Assembly (NCBI RefSeq): GCF_050107715.1
Contig: NZ_JBNILN010000015.1
Span: forward strand, 20,771-84,770
Direction of reading: 5' to 3'
Length of the DNA stretch: 64,000 nucleotides
DNA from: Metabacillus_B sp050107715
Lineage (GTDB): Bacteria > Bacillota > Bacilli > Bacillales > Bacillaceae
Positions 8,248-17,573 of the stretch are shown piece by piece (position 1 is the stretch's first letter; the number at the start of each line of letters is the position of its first letter). Made by a program: the position numbers and the translations under genes. A model generated the notes under the pieces. The model ran no database searches, was not told the origin of the DNA, and worked only from the letters and a program-made list of their open reading frames with translations.

Positions 8248-11200
8248 CTATTTTTCTATAACTGTTACTCCACCCCATTTTTTTCCTTCCGTTTTCTTTC
8301 CGTTCACCGTTATCCTTTCATACCCTTCACCTTTTATCATCAGGGTAGCATGTTTCATGATGGTTTTATCCGGCAGTACGATAGTTAAATTCTCCCCGGC
8401 TGCCATTACTTTAATCGGAAGGTCACTGCAGCTTTTGCCTACCCCCGGGAGAATGGTCACATTCCCTGCAATAAGCCCCCCCTCTTCGGTTTCTGGATTG
8501 GCAATTAAGCAGGTCATCCCCTTCTCATCGGTTATTTGAATTCCATTTTGATCAAACCATTCTGCTTCAATATTCTCTTCGGCAGCACTGAATACATTTA
8601 CGAAATGGGCTGCTTCTCCGTTTTGACGCTGAAATAGAACGGGTTCTTTTTGGTCCGGTTTTGAAGATGGACCCGGTCCATCAGCAGCAGCCACTTCCTT
8701 GAATCCTGTATTGAGTGCGGTCATCTTCAACGTTTTTCCATCCAGTTTCCATTCTGCTTTAAACGATTGATCTGTATGGGCACTTCTCGGATTTTCCAGG
8801 AATTGATAGCCGTTTTGTGAACCTAGCGGAGAATGCCGCTCAGTCAGGTTCAGATCAGAAGAAAATTCCCCAAGTCCATGAAAAACCCAGTCATACTGTT
8901 TTATGGCTCCTGGACTTGAGGCCTCCATCCAGTCCACTGTATAACGGTCTGTCATAAATATAGACCTTTTCATGCTTACGCCGGGATATGCTTGATTAGC
9001 TTCAGCATTCATGAATTGGAGGTTTTTCCCTGCGGCAAATTCTTTCAGCTCACCCTCTTCTGCTTTTTGTGAGGCGCCATCCACAACGAGCGTATTGTGG
9101 CTGACTGTTTGCTTATACCAGCCTGTGTATAAGACATGACCGTAGCTCGGCGTTCCGAAATCTGGTGCAAAGGCTTTTCCGTTTGCGAAAAGATCAATAT
9201 GGAGCTTATCCGGATGCCCGTGAGACCCTCCGTAAGGTCCATAATCCATCACGACATACATATCTCCTGATCTTAAAACTCCCTGGCCCGCACCCTCGAA
9301 ATTCCGGCTCATCCATTTATGAGCTCCATTTTTCGGAATCGGCAGGGCTCCTTTAAACAGAGCAAATTCTCCTTCTCTGGGGGTTTGGTGATATTTTTGC
9401 CCGAGAAGCCATGCAAAGCTTGAAGTTCCATAAGCAGAAAAAGCACCCTCGTAGTCAAAATTCCCTTTTTTCGAAATCGAATCGACCAGGGAGCTGCCGT
9501 AGCCGCCTCCATCGTTATTGAAGGGGAGCCCCAAATTTGGATAAGCATAATCAAGAGGCATAGTGTACATCTTTTTGAGCTCAGGACTGCTGTATAAATC
9601 ATATCCCCAGCTTGCAGCTCCGTCAGCCAAATGCTGAAGAGCTCTTAGTGCATATAAATGATAAGCAATGGAGCCCTCCCACCAAAATCCATCTGAAAGG
9701 ACACTTTCTTTCATTAGATAGTGAAAGCCATGTTCTCCATTAATGGCAAATTCCATGTACTCTTTTTCTCCCAATGCAAATCCAATCATTCCGACAGCCG
9801 CATTATGCCATGCCTGCCAGTTGGACCGGCCCATGTCATATTCACTGATTGTAATGGCAGACGGTCTTAGCATATTCAATTCTATATTTGCCAGATCCTG
9901 GTCCGCCATCAGTCCGCTGTCATACAGAAGATCATACGTATAGGCTAAATCCACCATACTGACTGATTCATCAAGCGTCTGCCAGTAAAGTCTTCCCCCC
10001 CTTGCCTGCTTTGCGTAATTTGGATAATGGTTTGCATACGAGATCAGAATCTCAGCTGCCTTCTCTCCGTATCGTGCATCTCCACTCAGTTTGTGGGCTA
10101 CTGCGAGAGTGCGGGCAGCTTTAACCAGTTCATTATGGCGGTAATAACGCCAGCCGGCATCATAAGAATCTCCTGTATAATATCGGTCTTCAGCAGGGCA
10201 ATAATGCTTATTCGGGCTCGAGGAATCATACTGAAGCTGTGAGCTGTCATCACACAAGAACCACATTCCGTGCCCGCCCGCCTTATCCAGCACCTCCAGG
10301 TTTGCCAGTAAGTGCTTATCGGCTTCAGCAAGCAGCTTTTGATAATAATCAGCTGCCCAGGGCTCGGACTGAATTCTTTTTTTCCCTTCTGAGAGTTCCT
10401 GGACGGATATAAATGATTTAGGCCTCGCATGGATAGCAGGTTCCCACTTTACCGCTTTTCGTTTCAGCTTGACTTGAAAACTTGCACCCAGTTTAAGGCG
10501 GGAAATAATCGAAATGGTCATTGTTTGTTCATCTCCTGCCGGACTCTCATTAGATTCTTTCCAGCGTACCGATATGGTTTTGGATTCACCGGGTTTGAGT
10601 TCACCGGAAGTCTCGCTTAGTTTTACTTTGCCGGCGTATTCTTCCGGAATGCTCACTTCAAAATAATCGGTTTCCGCTGCTTTATTTAAGATGGTTACTA
10701 AATATGTCTGCTCCTGGTCTGGGAGACCTTCTTTACTGATGGATTTCGGAGAGACTTGAAAGGATTCTCTTACAAGCTTCAAATCATCTAAATATACAAC
10801 CGTTTCCGGGTCCGGAGGCTGATCGCTGTACCAGAAGGAATGGAAAGTAAGTTTATTGACAGCATCAAGACCAAGCGGCTTCCGCGAAGGAGAGAAGTTT
10901 TTCAAATCAATGGACACAAGCTTCCACCCTGTCCAATCAATCTTCAATCCTGTGAGATAATAATCGAAGCCTTCTGTTTCAGGATCATCTGAATCCAGTA
11001 TAGGGTAAATGGTCGTACCGGTTGCTTTTTCGGAATACATCCAAAACTCAAGCTTATCATAGCGTGACCAGTCCTTTGGAATCGCAGTGGACTGGACGGC
11101 TTTTTTCACCGGCATGTTTTCCCATTTTCCGCTATAGAGTCCCTCTTTAACAAATTCAGTGTTTTCCGTTACTGAGGTCCACTTCTTGGAATCTTCAAAA

Positions 11201-11808
11201 CCGTCTATGTGCAGAATATCAGATTCCATCATATATTCCAGAGTCATTTGGTCCAGAACGAGCCGGGTTTCCGGATCCGGAGTTTCTCCATACCAGGAAC
11301 TGTGGAGCCGTAATTGATCAATTTTGTTAAAGCCTGCAGGAGTGTAGCCTTTGCGAAAGGAGTAGTAGGGAAGCGTAACTTTTTGCCATCCCTGCCATGT
11401 AGTTTGAATAGAGGCAATATAGTAGTCAAGCTGTGGAGTAGCAGGATTATCTGAGTAGAGGACCACATAAATCCGGTCATTCGTTGCCTTTTCAGAATGG
11501 ACCCACAAGTTCAGCGAATCATAGGAGGACCAGTCAGCAGGAATGGCCGATGTTTCGACGGCTTTCATCCATTTTCCGCTGACCGGATCGGTAATGTTCC
11601 ATCTCCCGGAAAAGCTGCCTTCATGAACAACTTCCTGTTCGGATGTCAGCCCTCTCCATTGAGATACATCTTCAAAATCCTCGATAACAAGCTGTGCTTC
11701 CTCATGGTTTTCTTCCTTTGGCGGAACGTTTTCCTCAGCGGACGCAGGCCAGCCTGGCATCAGCAGCAGCAGCGAAAGCAAAATAACCAATCCCCTTTTA
11801 AACTTCAT
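8248..11808 (-). CDS. Secreted heparinase II/III-type polysaccharide lyase, multidomain
   Basis: A 1186-residue exported enzyme. Residues 1-24 form a signal peptide ending ASA. Two related beta-sandwich modules follow (about 40-190 and 195-350), each with a FED..W opening, a DWS.YD segment and a DPET....LD close; they look like carbohydrate-binding repeats. A NEW3-like beta domain (about 365-455) leads to an alpha/alpha-toroid (about 470-800) and a heparinase II/III C-terminal beta domain with GSHGHPDKLHIDLF and SHNTLVVDG, where the catalytic residues of the family sit. It should cleave a uronate-containing polymer by beta-elimination. The GH88 hydrolase and KduI/KduD genes upstream agree. 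A cre site lies 93 bases upstream. The polymer is unknown. Confidence 0.85.
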   Translation of the reverse strand: MKFKRGLVILLSLLLLMPGWPASAEENVPPKEENHEEAQLVIEDFEDVSQWRGLTSEQEVVHEGSFSGRWNITDPVSGKWMKAVETSAIPADWSSYDSLNLWVHSEKATNDRIYVVLYSDNPATPQLDYYIASIQTTWQGWQKVTLPYYSFRKGYTPAGFNKIDQLRLHSSWYGETPDPETRLVLDQMTLEYMMESDILHIDGFEDSKKWTSVTENTEFVKEGLYSGKWENMPVKKAVQSTAIPKDWSRYDKLEFWMYSEKATGTTIYPILDSDDPETEGFDYYLTGLKIDWTGWKLVSIDLKNFSPSRKPLGLDAVNKLTFHSFWYSDQPPDPETVVYLDDLKLVRESFQVSPKSISKEGLPDQEQTYLVTILNKAAETDYFEVSIPEEYAGKVKLSETSGELKPGESKTISVRWKESNESPAGDEQTMTISIISRLKLGASFQVKLKRKAVKWEPAIHARPKSFISVQELSEGKKRIQSEPWAADYYQKLLAEADKHLLANLEVLDKAGGHGMWFLCDDSSQLQYDSSSPNKHYCPAEDRYYTGDSYDAGWRYYRHNELVKAARTLAVAHKLSGDARYGEKAAEILISYANHYPNYAKQARGGRLYWQTLDESVSMVDLAYTYDLLYDSGLMADQDLANIELNMLRPSAITISEYDMGRSNWQAWHNAAVGMIGFALGEKEYMEFAINGEHGFHYLMKESVLSDGFWWEGSIAYHLYALRALQHLADGAASWGYDLYSSPELKKMYTMPLDYAYPNLGLPFNNDGGGYGSSLVDSISKKGNFDYEGAFSAYGTSSFAWLLGQKYHQTPREGEFALFKGALPIPKNGAHKWMSRNFEGAGQGVLRSGDMYVVMDYGPYGGSHGHPDKLHIDLFANGKAFAPDFGTPSYGHVLYTGWYKQTVSHNTLVVDGASQKAEEGELKEFAAGKNLQFMNAEANQAYPGVSMKRSIFMTDRYTVDWMEASSPGAIKQYDWVFHGLGEFSSDLNLTERHSPLGSQNGYQFLENPRSAHTDQSFKAEWKLDGKTLKMTALNTGFKEVAAADGPGPSSKPDQKEPVLFQRQNGEAAHFVNVFSAAEENIEAEWFDQNGIQITDEKGMTCLIANPETEEGGLIAGNVTILPGVGKSCSDLPIKVMAAGENLTIVLPDKTIMKHATLMIKGEGYERITVNGKKTEGKKWGGVTVIEK

Positions 11809-11900
11809 CCTTTTCCCCCGGTTAAAGCCCGCTCACATGCCTTTATTTTGGAAGAAAGCAAGTGAATCTGTCTCTATGATCATGAGCCGAACCGTATTTT

Positions 11901-11914
11901 TGAGAACGCTTACA
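11901..11914. promoter_or_regulatory. CcpA-binding cre site for the lyase gene
   Basis: TGAGAACGCTTACA matches the cre consensus TGWAANCGNTNWCA at all but one position. It lies in the upstream region of the lyase gene, which fits carbon catabolite repression of polysaccharide use. Confidence 0.65.
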
Positions 11915-11943
11915 TTATTATGATTTGGCATAGCTGTAAATCT

Positions 11944-12000
11944 GTTAAAAAAATCAGGGAGACTCTATGAAACATATGATAAACGGAGTACTGCCCTGAT
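11944..12000 (-). terminator. Terminator after the GH88 gene
   Basis: ATCAGGG and CCCTGAT (11952-12000 ends) pair around a long loop with weak inner pairing; on the minus strand seven T residues follow. It suggests that the lyase gene downstream is transcribed from its own promoter. Confidence 0.55.
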
Positions 12001-12012
12001 CGATCAAGCTGT

Positions 12013-13221
12013 TTACCAATAAAGATTCCAATTTTTCTTCAGCCGGACAAGACCTTCCATATAATAATAGTCTCCCCATAAATTCCCCTCATCCACACCG
12101 AGGTTTTCCGGTTTTGCATAGACTCCATGCAGCAGAAGAGCGTTGGATTCGGGCATATTTCTAGTTGAGTAGCCTGTGTAAAGGTCTTGCAGGATTGCAG
12201 CAGCAGCCCTTTCATAATATCTTTGGCTGTCTTTAATCTCGGTATATTTTGCAAGTTCCAGCAAGCCGCAGGCCGCGATGCTTGAGGAGGAACTGTCTTT
12301 CTCCTCCCCGCTGTCATCTGAAAAAGCCAAATCCCAATAGACCACACCGTCGGCGGGCGTTCTATTTAAAAAATAATGGGCCAGCTTTTCAGACATTTGA
12401 ATAAACTCATGGTTCCCAGTATATTTATAGCTTAATGGAAAACCATAGATTCCCCACGCCTGTCCCCGGGCCCAGCAGGAATCATCCCGGTACCCCTGAT
12501 GGGTTTTCCCATACCTGGCATCCCCTGTTTCCGGATCGAAAAAATAGGTGTGGAAGGTAGAGGCGTCCTCTCTGACAATCCACCTGTAAGCGTTGTTTGC
12601 ATGTTTTTCCGCAGCCGCTTTGTATTTCATGTCCCCTGTAGCCTCCGAAGCCCAGTAAAGCAAAGGTAGGTTCATGAGACAATCAATGATGATTCTTCCT
12701 CTTTGCAACGGATCATTCAAGTCTCCCCACGCCTGAATAATGCCTGCTTTTTCAAAGTACCGGCTCATAAGGTGATCAGCGGCCATTAAAGCAGCTTCTT
12801 TTGCTTTTTCATTGCCAGTCAGTTTGTAGGCGCTTACGCAGGAAAGCGTATATAGAAATCCCAGATCATGATGGTCACAATCGATTTTCTGGACAATTCG
12901 GTCATGAAAACTATCGATGTGGACTTCTGCTGCCCTTCTGTATTTTTCATCCGCGGTCACCTCATAGGCAAGCCAGATCATTCCCGTCCAAAAGCTTGTC
13001 GTCCATCCGTGGTTGCCGCCCCGATCCTGTCCGGGCTTTTCAGGTTTTCGGATATAATAACGGTTTTCAACGGTCGTGTCATCCGGAAATGCATGGGTAA
13101 AATCTTCAAGGCTTGAGCTGATTTTTTCCAGAGCATGTTCCATTGCCTCATCAATAAATTCAAGTGAAGCAGAGACTGTTTTATACTTATCCGTTTTTAT
13201 TCCCTCGTTCACCACATTCAC
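12013..13221 (-). CDS. Unsaturated glucuronyl hydrolase (GH88)
   Basis: A 402-residue cytoplasmic alpha/alpha-barrel enzyme that hydrates the enol ether of unsaturated uronate at the non-reducing end of lyase products and releases 5-keto-4-deoxyuronate. The DHHDLGFLYTLS motif contains D119 and GRIIIDCLMNLPLLYWA contains D180, equivalent to catalytic D88 and D149 of Bacillus sp. GL1 UGL. HQGYRDDSCWARGQAWGIYGF and LWGDYYYMEGL are also kept. The GTG start has GGGGGA about 10 bases upstream. It follows kduI by 12 bases in one transcript. GH88 rather than GH105 membership points to glycosaminoglycan- or gellan-type substrates, but this is inference. Confidence 0.88.
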   Translation of the reverse strand: MNVVNEGIKTDKYKTVSASLEFIDEAMEHALEKISSSLEDFTHAFPDDTTVENRYYIRKPEKPGQDRGGNHGWTTSFWTGMIWLAYEVTADEKYRRAAEVHIDSFHDRIVQKIDCDHHDLGFLYTLSCVSAYKLTGNEKAKEAALMAADHLMSRYFEKAGIIQAWGDLNDPLQRGRIIIDCLMNLPLLYWASEATGDMKYKAAAEKHANNAYRWIVREDASTFHTYFFDPETGDARYGKTHQGYRDDSCWARGQAWGIYGFPLSYKYTGNHEFIQMSEKLAHYFLNRTPADGVVYWDLAFSDDSGEEKDSSSSSIAACGLLELAKYTEIKDSQRYYERAAAAILQDLYTGYSTRNMPESNALLLHGVYAKPENLGVDEGNLWGDYYYMEGLVRLKKNWNLYW

Positions 13222-13233
13222 AGCCGATTCCCC

Positions 13234-14061
13234 CTATTTTAAATCGCTCATTGCAACATGCTCCATGTCATCAAACGTATAGTTTTCTCCGGCCATCGCC
13301 CAAATGAACGTATAGTTGCTCGTGCCGATACCTGAATGGATCGACCAGCTTGGCGATATGACCGCTTGCTCGTTCTGCAGAATCAGATGCCGTGTCTCTG
13401 AAGGTTCTCCCATAAAATGAAAGACTCTCGTATCCTCTTCCATGTCAAAATACAAGTAAACCTCGGAGCGGCGGTCATGAATATGAGCAGGCATCGTGTT
13501 CCACATACAATTAGGTGCCAGGAGAGTCATTCCCATCATCAGCTGTGAGCTTTGGACGCCTTCAGCATGAATGTACTTGTAAATGGTCCGCTTATTCGAA
13601 TTTTTTTCATCGCCCAAATGAACAGGTGCGGCTTCGTTAATGCCGATTTTTACAGTTGGATATACTTTGTGGGCAAGAGTGGAAAGAATGTAAAAGCGGG
13701 CTGGATTAGCAGGATCGGCACTGGAGAGAATGACTTCCTCTGTTCCGAGACCGACATACAGACAATCCTTTTGCTCCAAGTGGTATGGCTCTCCATTTGC
13801 TTTGATGATACCGGGACCCCCGATATTGATGATACCCGCCTCTCTTCTTTCAAAAAACCCTTTTGTTCTAATATCAGGCTCGATTAAAGCCAGCGGTTCT
13901 CTTACTGGAATTGCGCCTCCAATCAGCATCCTGTCTTCGTGTGTATAGGTTAAATTTAAGCTCTCAGCTTTAAAAAGTGTCTCAATCAAAAATGCGTTCC
14001 TAAGTTCTTCAGTCGTGAACCGTTTTGTTTCTTCTCTGCTTGCACAATGTCTTGTTTCCAT
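13234..14061 (-). CDS. kduI: 5-keto-4-deoxyuronate isomerase
   Basis: A 275-residue cupin-type isomerase converting 5-keto-4-deoxyuronate to 3-deoxy-D-glycero-2,5-hexodiulosonate. The zinc motif PAHIHDRRSEVYLYF supplies the H-X-H-X4-E ligands and a later histidine in SWSIHSG supplies the fourth. The start at 14061 is chosen because GGAGGGAGATAGG precedes it and the length equals the family norm; an upstream ATG at 14076 lacks a ribosome site. It lies 19 bases after kduD and just before the GH88 gene, so the operon encodes consecutive steps. Confidence 0.93.
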   Translation of the reverse strand: METRHCASREETKRFTTEELRNAFLIETLFKAESLNLTYTHEDRMLIGGAIPVREPLALIEPDIRTKGFFERREAGIINIGGPGIIKANGEPYHLEQKDCLYVGLGTEEVILSSADPANPARFYILSTLAHKVYPTVKIGINEAAPVHLGDEKNSNKRTIYKYIHAEGVQSSQLMMGMTLLAPNCMWNTMPAHIHDRRSEVYLYFDMEEDTRVFHFMGEPSETRHLILQNEQAVISPSWSIHSGIGTSNYTFIWAMAGENYTFDDMEHVAMSDLK

Positions 14062-14080
14062 CCTATCTCCCTCCATACTG

Positions 14081-14839
14081 TTAAAAATTCAGCCATCCTC
14101 CATCAACTGCCAGAATGTGGCCGCTTACATAATTGGATGCATCAGAAGCCAGAAATACAGCCGGACCCTTTAAATCCTCAGCACTTCCCCAGCGCCCGGC
14201 CGGAATTCGCGACTGAATGAATGCATTCCTTTCTTTATCCTGCCTGAGAGCTTCTGTATTGTCCGTTTCCATATAGCCAGGTGCTATGGCGTTTACACAC
14301 ACGCCTCTTCCAGCCCATTCATTGGAAAGGGCTTTTGTTATACCGGCTACTGCATGCTTGCTTGCTGTATAAGCGGGAACCCTCACGCCTCCCTGAAAGG
14401 AGAGCATGGACGCAATATTGATGATTTTACCTTTTCCCTTTTCAAGCATATGACGGCCTGTCTCTGAACTAAGCTGAAAAACAGCCTCTGCATTCAAACT
14501 GATTACTGCTCTCCAGTCTTCCATCGAGTACTCTTCAGCCGCAGCTCTGCGGATCATTCCAGAGTTATTCACAAGGACATCAATTCTTCCTGACTCTTTC
14601 AAAGCTCTTGTGACCAGTTCCCTTCTGGCCCTCTCTTCCGATAAATCGGCTTCGATCCCAATGAAGGATCTTCCCAGACTTTCAATCTCACTTTTAATAC
14701 CTGCCATACTGCTGATACCTGCTCCAATTATGTCTGCACCGGCTTCTGCCAGCCCAAGAGCCATCCCCTTTCCGAGCCCGCGGCTAGCCCCAGTTACAAG
14801 AGCTATCTTTCCGTGCAGAGAAAACAAATCATGGGACAA
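14081..14839 (-). CDS. kduD: 2-dehydro-3-deoxy-D-gluconate 5-dehydrogenase
   Basis: A 252-residue short-chain dehydrogenase reducing the KduI product to 2-keto-3-deoxygluconate with NAD(P)H. The cofactor motif TGASRGLGKG (about 17-26), NNSG near 91, catalytic Ser in IASMLSFQGG and YTASK near 155 are all present, and the C-terminal VDGGW is typical. A TTG start follows GGGGAGAGG by 6-7 bases. It is the first gene of the kduD-kduI-GH88 operon. The next enzymes, KDG kinase and KDPG aldolase, and any oligosaccharide importer are not in this window. Confidence 0.9.
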   Translation of the reverse strand: MSHDLFSLHGKIALVTGASRGLGKGMALGLAEAGADIIGAGISSMAGIKSEIESLGRSFIGIEADLSEERARRELVTRALKESGRIDVLVNNSGMIRRAAAEEYSMEDWRAVISLNAEAVFQLSSETGRHMLEKGKGKIINIASMLSFQGGVRVPAYTASKHAVAGITKALSNEWAGRGVCVNAIAPGYMETDNTEALRQDKERNAFIQSRIPAGRWGSAEDLKGPAVFLASDASNYVSGHILAVDGGWLNF

Positions 14840-14860
14840 AAGAATCCTCTCCCCTTCCTA

Positions 14861-14895
14861 TTAAGGTTCGCTTCTGTATCTTTATGTTCGTTTTT
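14861..14895. promoter_or_regulatory. Pair of GTTCG direct repeats upstream of kduD
   Basis: GTTCG occurs at 14866 and 14886, exactly 20 bases apart, each followed by a pyrimidine-rich run. The DeoR-type regulator encoded two genes upstream could bind such direct repeats. This is a weak prediction. Confidence 0.25.
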
Positions 14896-14952
14896 TCAGT
14901 TTATCACAGGATGAATCATACGTGCACTTTATTTTGGAAATTTCTGATACTT

Positions 14953-15795
14953 TTACATAAGATCTTTTTTTCGCAAGTTTCGAAGATAAGCGGTCACTTC
15001 TTTATCTTCTCTCTCCGGATATTCATAGCCCATGTTACCGGCTGCTTTTCTTCCGTATTCGCGAATAACTTCACCAGCCTTAAACAAACAATCCCATTGC
15101 CTCTCTTTGTCTGAATATACATATAAGCTGTGAAGCTTTTCATATTGCCTGGGAGAAAGATACCTGTTAAGCCAGCGTCCACTTACCCCAATATTAACTC
15201 TCCATTCGTGCTCATAGCCGATTACCCATGAAAGGATTGAATGGACGCATGGGATTACAATGGTGTCATACATGTACCTGGCGTACGGCCACTCATTCCG
15301 AAGAAGACCCTTTGCCGTATACGTTTGAATCCACCATGCTTCGTTTAAGCAATTTTTATATTCCATCTCTGAGGGTTTTTGCACATAATAGGAGGAATCA
15401 TCCGGCGGGGAGAGCTCAGGGAGACAATGATCTTTATCCAGAAGAATACGGGTAAGTGAATCTTCATTAACTAATTTATGGATACTAGCTGCGTCCTTAA
15501 AGCATAAATCAATGCGGACACCATCCTTAAATAGCATTAAAAATATGTATGCTCCGTCATCAAAATCGTTTTGCTGCATGATCACAAGTTCCCCAAACTG
15601 CCGAATCCAGTCTTGATTTCTTTTATAGCACGCCGAAGGCAGATCGTTTACAAAAAAAACCAAATCATAATCCTGAAGAAAATCCTTGGGGGCATTGCTG
15701 TTAAGCCGAGACCCATTCATCATTACGGCTCTAACCATGGATTCTCCCATGGCAAATTCCACAATCTGGTGCAGTACCTGATTTTCACTCCTCAT
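14953..15795 (-). CDS. aadK: Aminoglycoside 6-adenylyltransferase, AadK-like
   Basis: A 280-residue nucleotidyltransferase of the ANT(6)/AadK family, which adenylylates streptomycin. The N-terminus MRSENQVLHQIVEFA, the NGSRLNSNAPKDFLQDYDLVFFV motif (GSR followed by the metal-binding D-Y-D) and LFKDGVRIDLCF match this family, as does the length. AAGGAGG precedes the ATG. Chromosomal aadK is common in Bacillus and usually weak. It lies 10 bases after a DeoR regulator gene in the same direction, which is an unusual partner; whether they are co-transcribed for a reason is unclear. Confidence 0.85.
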   Translation of the reverse strand: MRSENQVLHQIVEFAMGESMVRAVMMNGSRLNSNAPKDFLQDYDLVFFVNDLPSACYKRNQDWIRQFGELVIMQQNDFDDGAYIFLMLFKDGVRIDLCFKDAASIHKLVNEDSLTRILLDKDHCLPELSPPDDSSYYVQKPSEMEYKNCLNEAWWIQTYTAKGLLRNEWPYARYMYDTIVIPCVHSILSWVIGYEHEWRVNIGVSGRWLNRYLSPRQYEKLHSLYVYSDKERQWDCLFKAGEVIREYGRKAAGNMGYEYPEREDKEVTAYLRNLRKKDLM

Positions 15796-15805
15796 GTTTT
15801 CCTCC

Positions 15806-16564
15806 TTATTCGTTTGTATAGGTAACAGGGATCCCGGTTTCCTTCAGCTTGCATTTCCAGTTGGAAGACAGTTCATAGTTCGTGATGATCCTGTCGACTC
15901 TGTTTATTTCTGCATACTGAATCAATGCGGTTTGCCCGAATTTTGTATGATCCGTTACAAGGGTGATCTGTTCCGCCCGGTTCATAATCATTCTTTTATA
16001 TTCCGCTTGATCGTTGCTGAATACGGTTAATCCTTTATCAATATCTGCAGCAGTGGTACCGAGGAACAGGTTTTGGACCCATATTTTCTCCAAGGCATCC
16101 ATAGCAATGGGACCGGTTAATCCCGCAGAAGCATTTCTCGCTCCTCCAAGTACAATCAGCTGGATTTTGGATGCATTCAGCAGCGCATGGGCAATCTTCA
16201 GATCATTGGTGACGACAGTAATTTTATGGTGAATGAGCTGTTTGGCAAGCTCTAGCATTGTGCTTCCGCCATCAAGCAGAATTGTGTCATTCTCTTTAAT
16301 GAATGCTGCAGCTGCTTTTGCTGCCTGCTTTTTTTCATAGAGAAAGCTTGCCTGCCTTTTTTCCACCGAAAGCATTGCTGCTGAATCCGGTAAAATGGCG
16401 CCGCCGTGTATGCGCTTCAGCACCCCCTTGTTCTCCAGCACGATCAGATCCTGGCGGATGGTTTTCTCAGTAACAGAAAGACTTGAACTGAGTTCTGTAA
16501 CTTTTACCATTTTATCCTTTTCGAGCCTTTGGATAATTGCTTCATGCCGCTGTAAAAAATGCAT
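15806..16564 (-). CDS. DeoR-family transcriptional regulator
   Basis: A 252-residue DeoR-type repressor with an N-terminal helix-turn-helix (VKVTELSSSLSVTEKTIRQDL), the KRIHGGAIL linker and the DeoRC effector domain (LLDGGSTMLELAKQL, VVTNDLKIA, VLGGARN, VTDHTKFG). This domain usually senses a phosphorylated sugar. It is encoded upstream of aadK and the kdu genes on the same strand, so it could control uronate use, but there is no direct evidence. The ribosome site (AAAGGG, about 11 bases from ATG) is weak. Confidence 0.85.
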   Translation of the reverse strand: MHFLQRHEAIIQRLEKDKMVKVTELSSSLSVTEKTIRQDLIVLENKGVLKRIHGGAILPDSAAMLSVEKRQASFLYEKKQAAKAAAAFIKENDTILLDGGSTMLELAKQLIHHKITVVTNDLKIAHALLNASKIQLIVLGGARNASAGLTGPIAMDALEKIWVQNLFLGTTAADIDKGLTVFSNDQAEYKRMIMNRAEQITLVTDHTKFGQTALIQYAEINRVDRIITNYELSSNWKCKLKETGIPVTYTNE

Positions 16565-16636
16565 GGCTTTAAACGCCCTTTCTCTATCATCTTTTTACCC
16601 TCACTCCAATAAACATGGTAAAGAGGGGGATTGCCT

Positions 16637-17452
16637 ATGTATGTTCCATGGCTGTTTTTGATGGTTGCTCTTTACTCATTCAGTGCTATTATTTTATATT
16701 TGGTAAACCGAACCATTTATACATCCATTCTTCCGGTATTAAGAAAGAGTCTATATGCCTTTCTTTTAGCTTTTTTATCCGTTTGTTTTTTTCTTAAGTA
16801 CATTACGATAGCGGACTGGCCTATTCTTGTTCAGCTTGCAGCCGCAGCCGTTTTTACAGATTTAACTATTTTCCAGACCCCAAATATACTGAAAATCGGC
16901 TCAGCTGAGTTTAAGCATAGCGGGTGGATTGAAGAAACCATCCAGCATAATGAACGTACCCTTGAATATATGCGCAAAAAATCTACTGCGTTTTCGCTTA
17001 TTATACAGGAGGAAGAGGACTTGATGCCAAAGGAATCTTCCATTAAGAGCATTGAGGAATACCGTCATTCCGTTCTCCGCTATGTTGAAATGTATACCGA
17101 CCAATTCGATTTCAGCGTAAAGCTTTATACGCTTGAAGGGGAGGATGACTACCACTTTAGCCAAAGCATCTACAATGTCCTCAGCCGGCTTGAAACGATA
17201 TTCAATATGTCCATCCCTGATAAACAGGAGGTATCTGAACAGCTAAAGCAAGCACGGGTTCATACATTCGAAGATGACACAGTCGCTGTTATTCCAATAT
17301 ACGGACGCTATTCATCCCTGCTCGTTTTATCCGCTAAAGAAAACCCAGTAATGGAGATCGATACGCTGCATGTGATCAATCTCATCAGCATATTCGAATG
17401 GAGATCAGATTGGAAAGGGGCAGACGCCGAACAGGACCAGCCGGTCAGCTAA
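16637..17452 (+). CDS. SpoIISA-like membrane toxin, no antitoxin found
   Basis: A 271-residue protein with three N-terminal membrane segments (about 2-22, 38-55 and 62-80) and a cytoplasmic domain, the architecture of SpoIISA, the membrane-acting toxin of the B. subtilis SpoIIS module. FTDLTIFQT after segment three and INLISIFEWRSDW at the C-terminus align in position with the SpoIISA counterparts. AGAGGGGGA precedes the ATG at 16637; an in-frame TTG at 16631 is less likely. No SpoIISB-like small gene follows; a phased repeat array starts about 120 bases downstream instead. Sequence identity to SpoIISA is low, so function as a toxin is not certain. Confidence 0.65.
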   Translation: MYVPWLFLMVALYSFSAIILYLVNRTIYTSILPVLRKSLYAFLLAFLSVCFFLKYITIADWPILVQLAAAAVFTDLTIFQTPNILKIGSAEFKHSGWIEETIQHNERTLEYMRKKSTAFSLIIQEEEDLMPKESSIKSIEEYRHSVLRYVEMYTDQFDFSVKLYTLEGEDDYHFSQSIYNVLSRLETIFNMSIPDKQEVSEQLKQARVHTFEDDTVAVIPIYGRYSSLLVLSAKENPVMEIDTLHVINLISIFEWRSDWKGADAEQDQPVS

Positions 17453-17573
17453 AAGGGTGATCCTTCCGTCTTGGGAGGGAATCTGAATCAAAGCCTTTCC
17501 ACTGGAGAGCTACAGGGATTAGAGATAAAACTTATTTTCATAAAAAGATGAAGCTGGGGTAATATTGCCAAAA

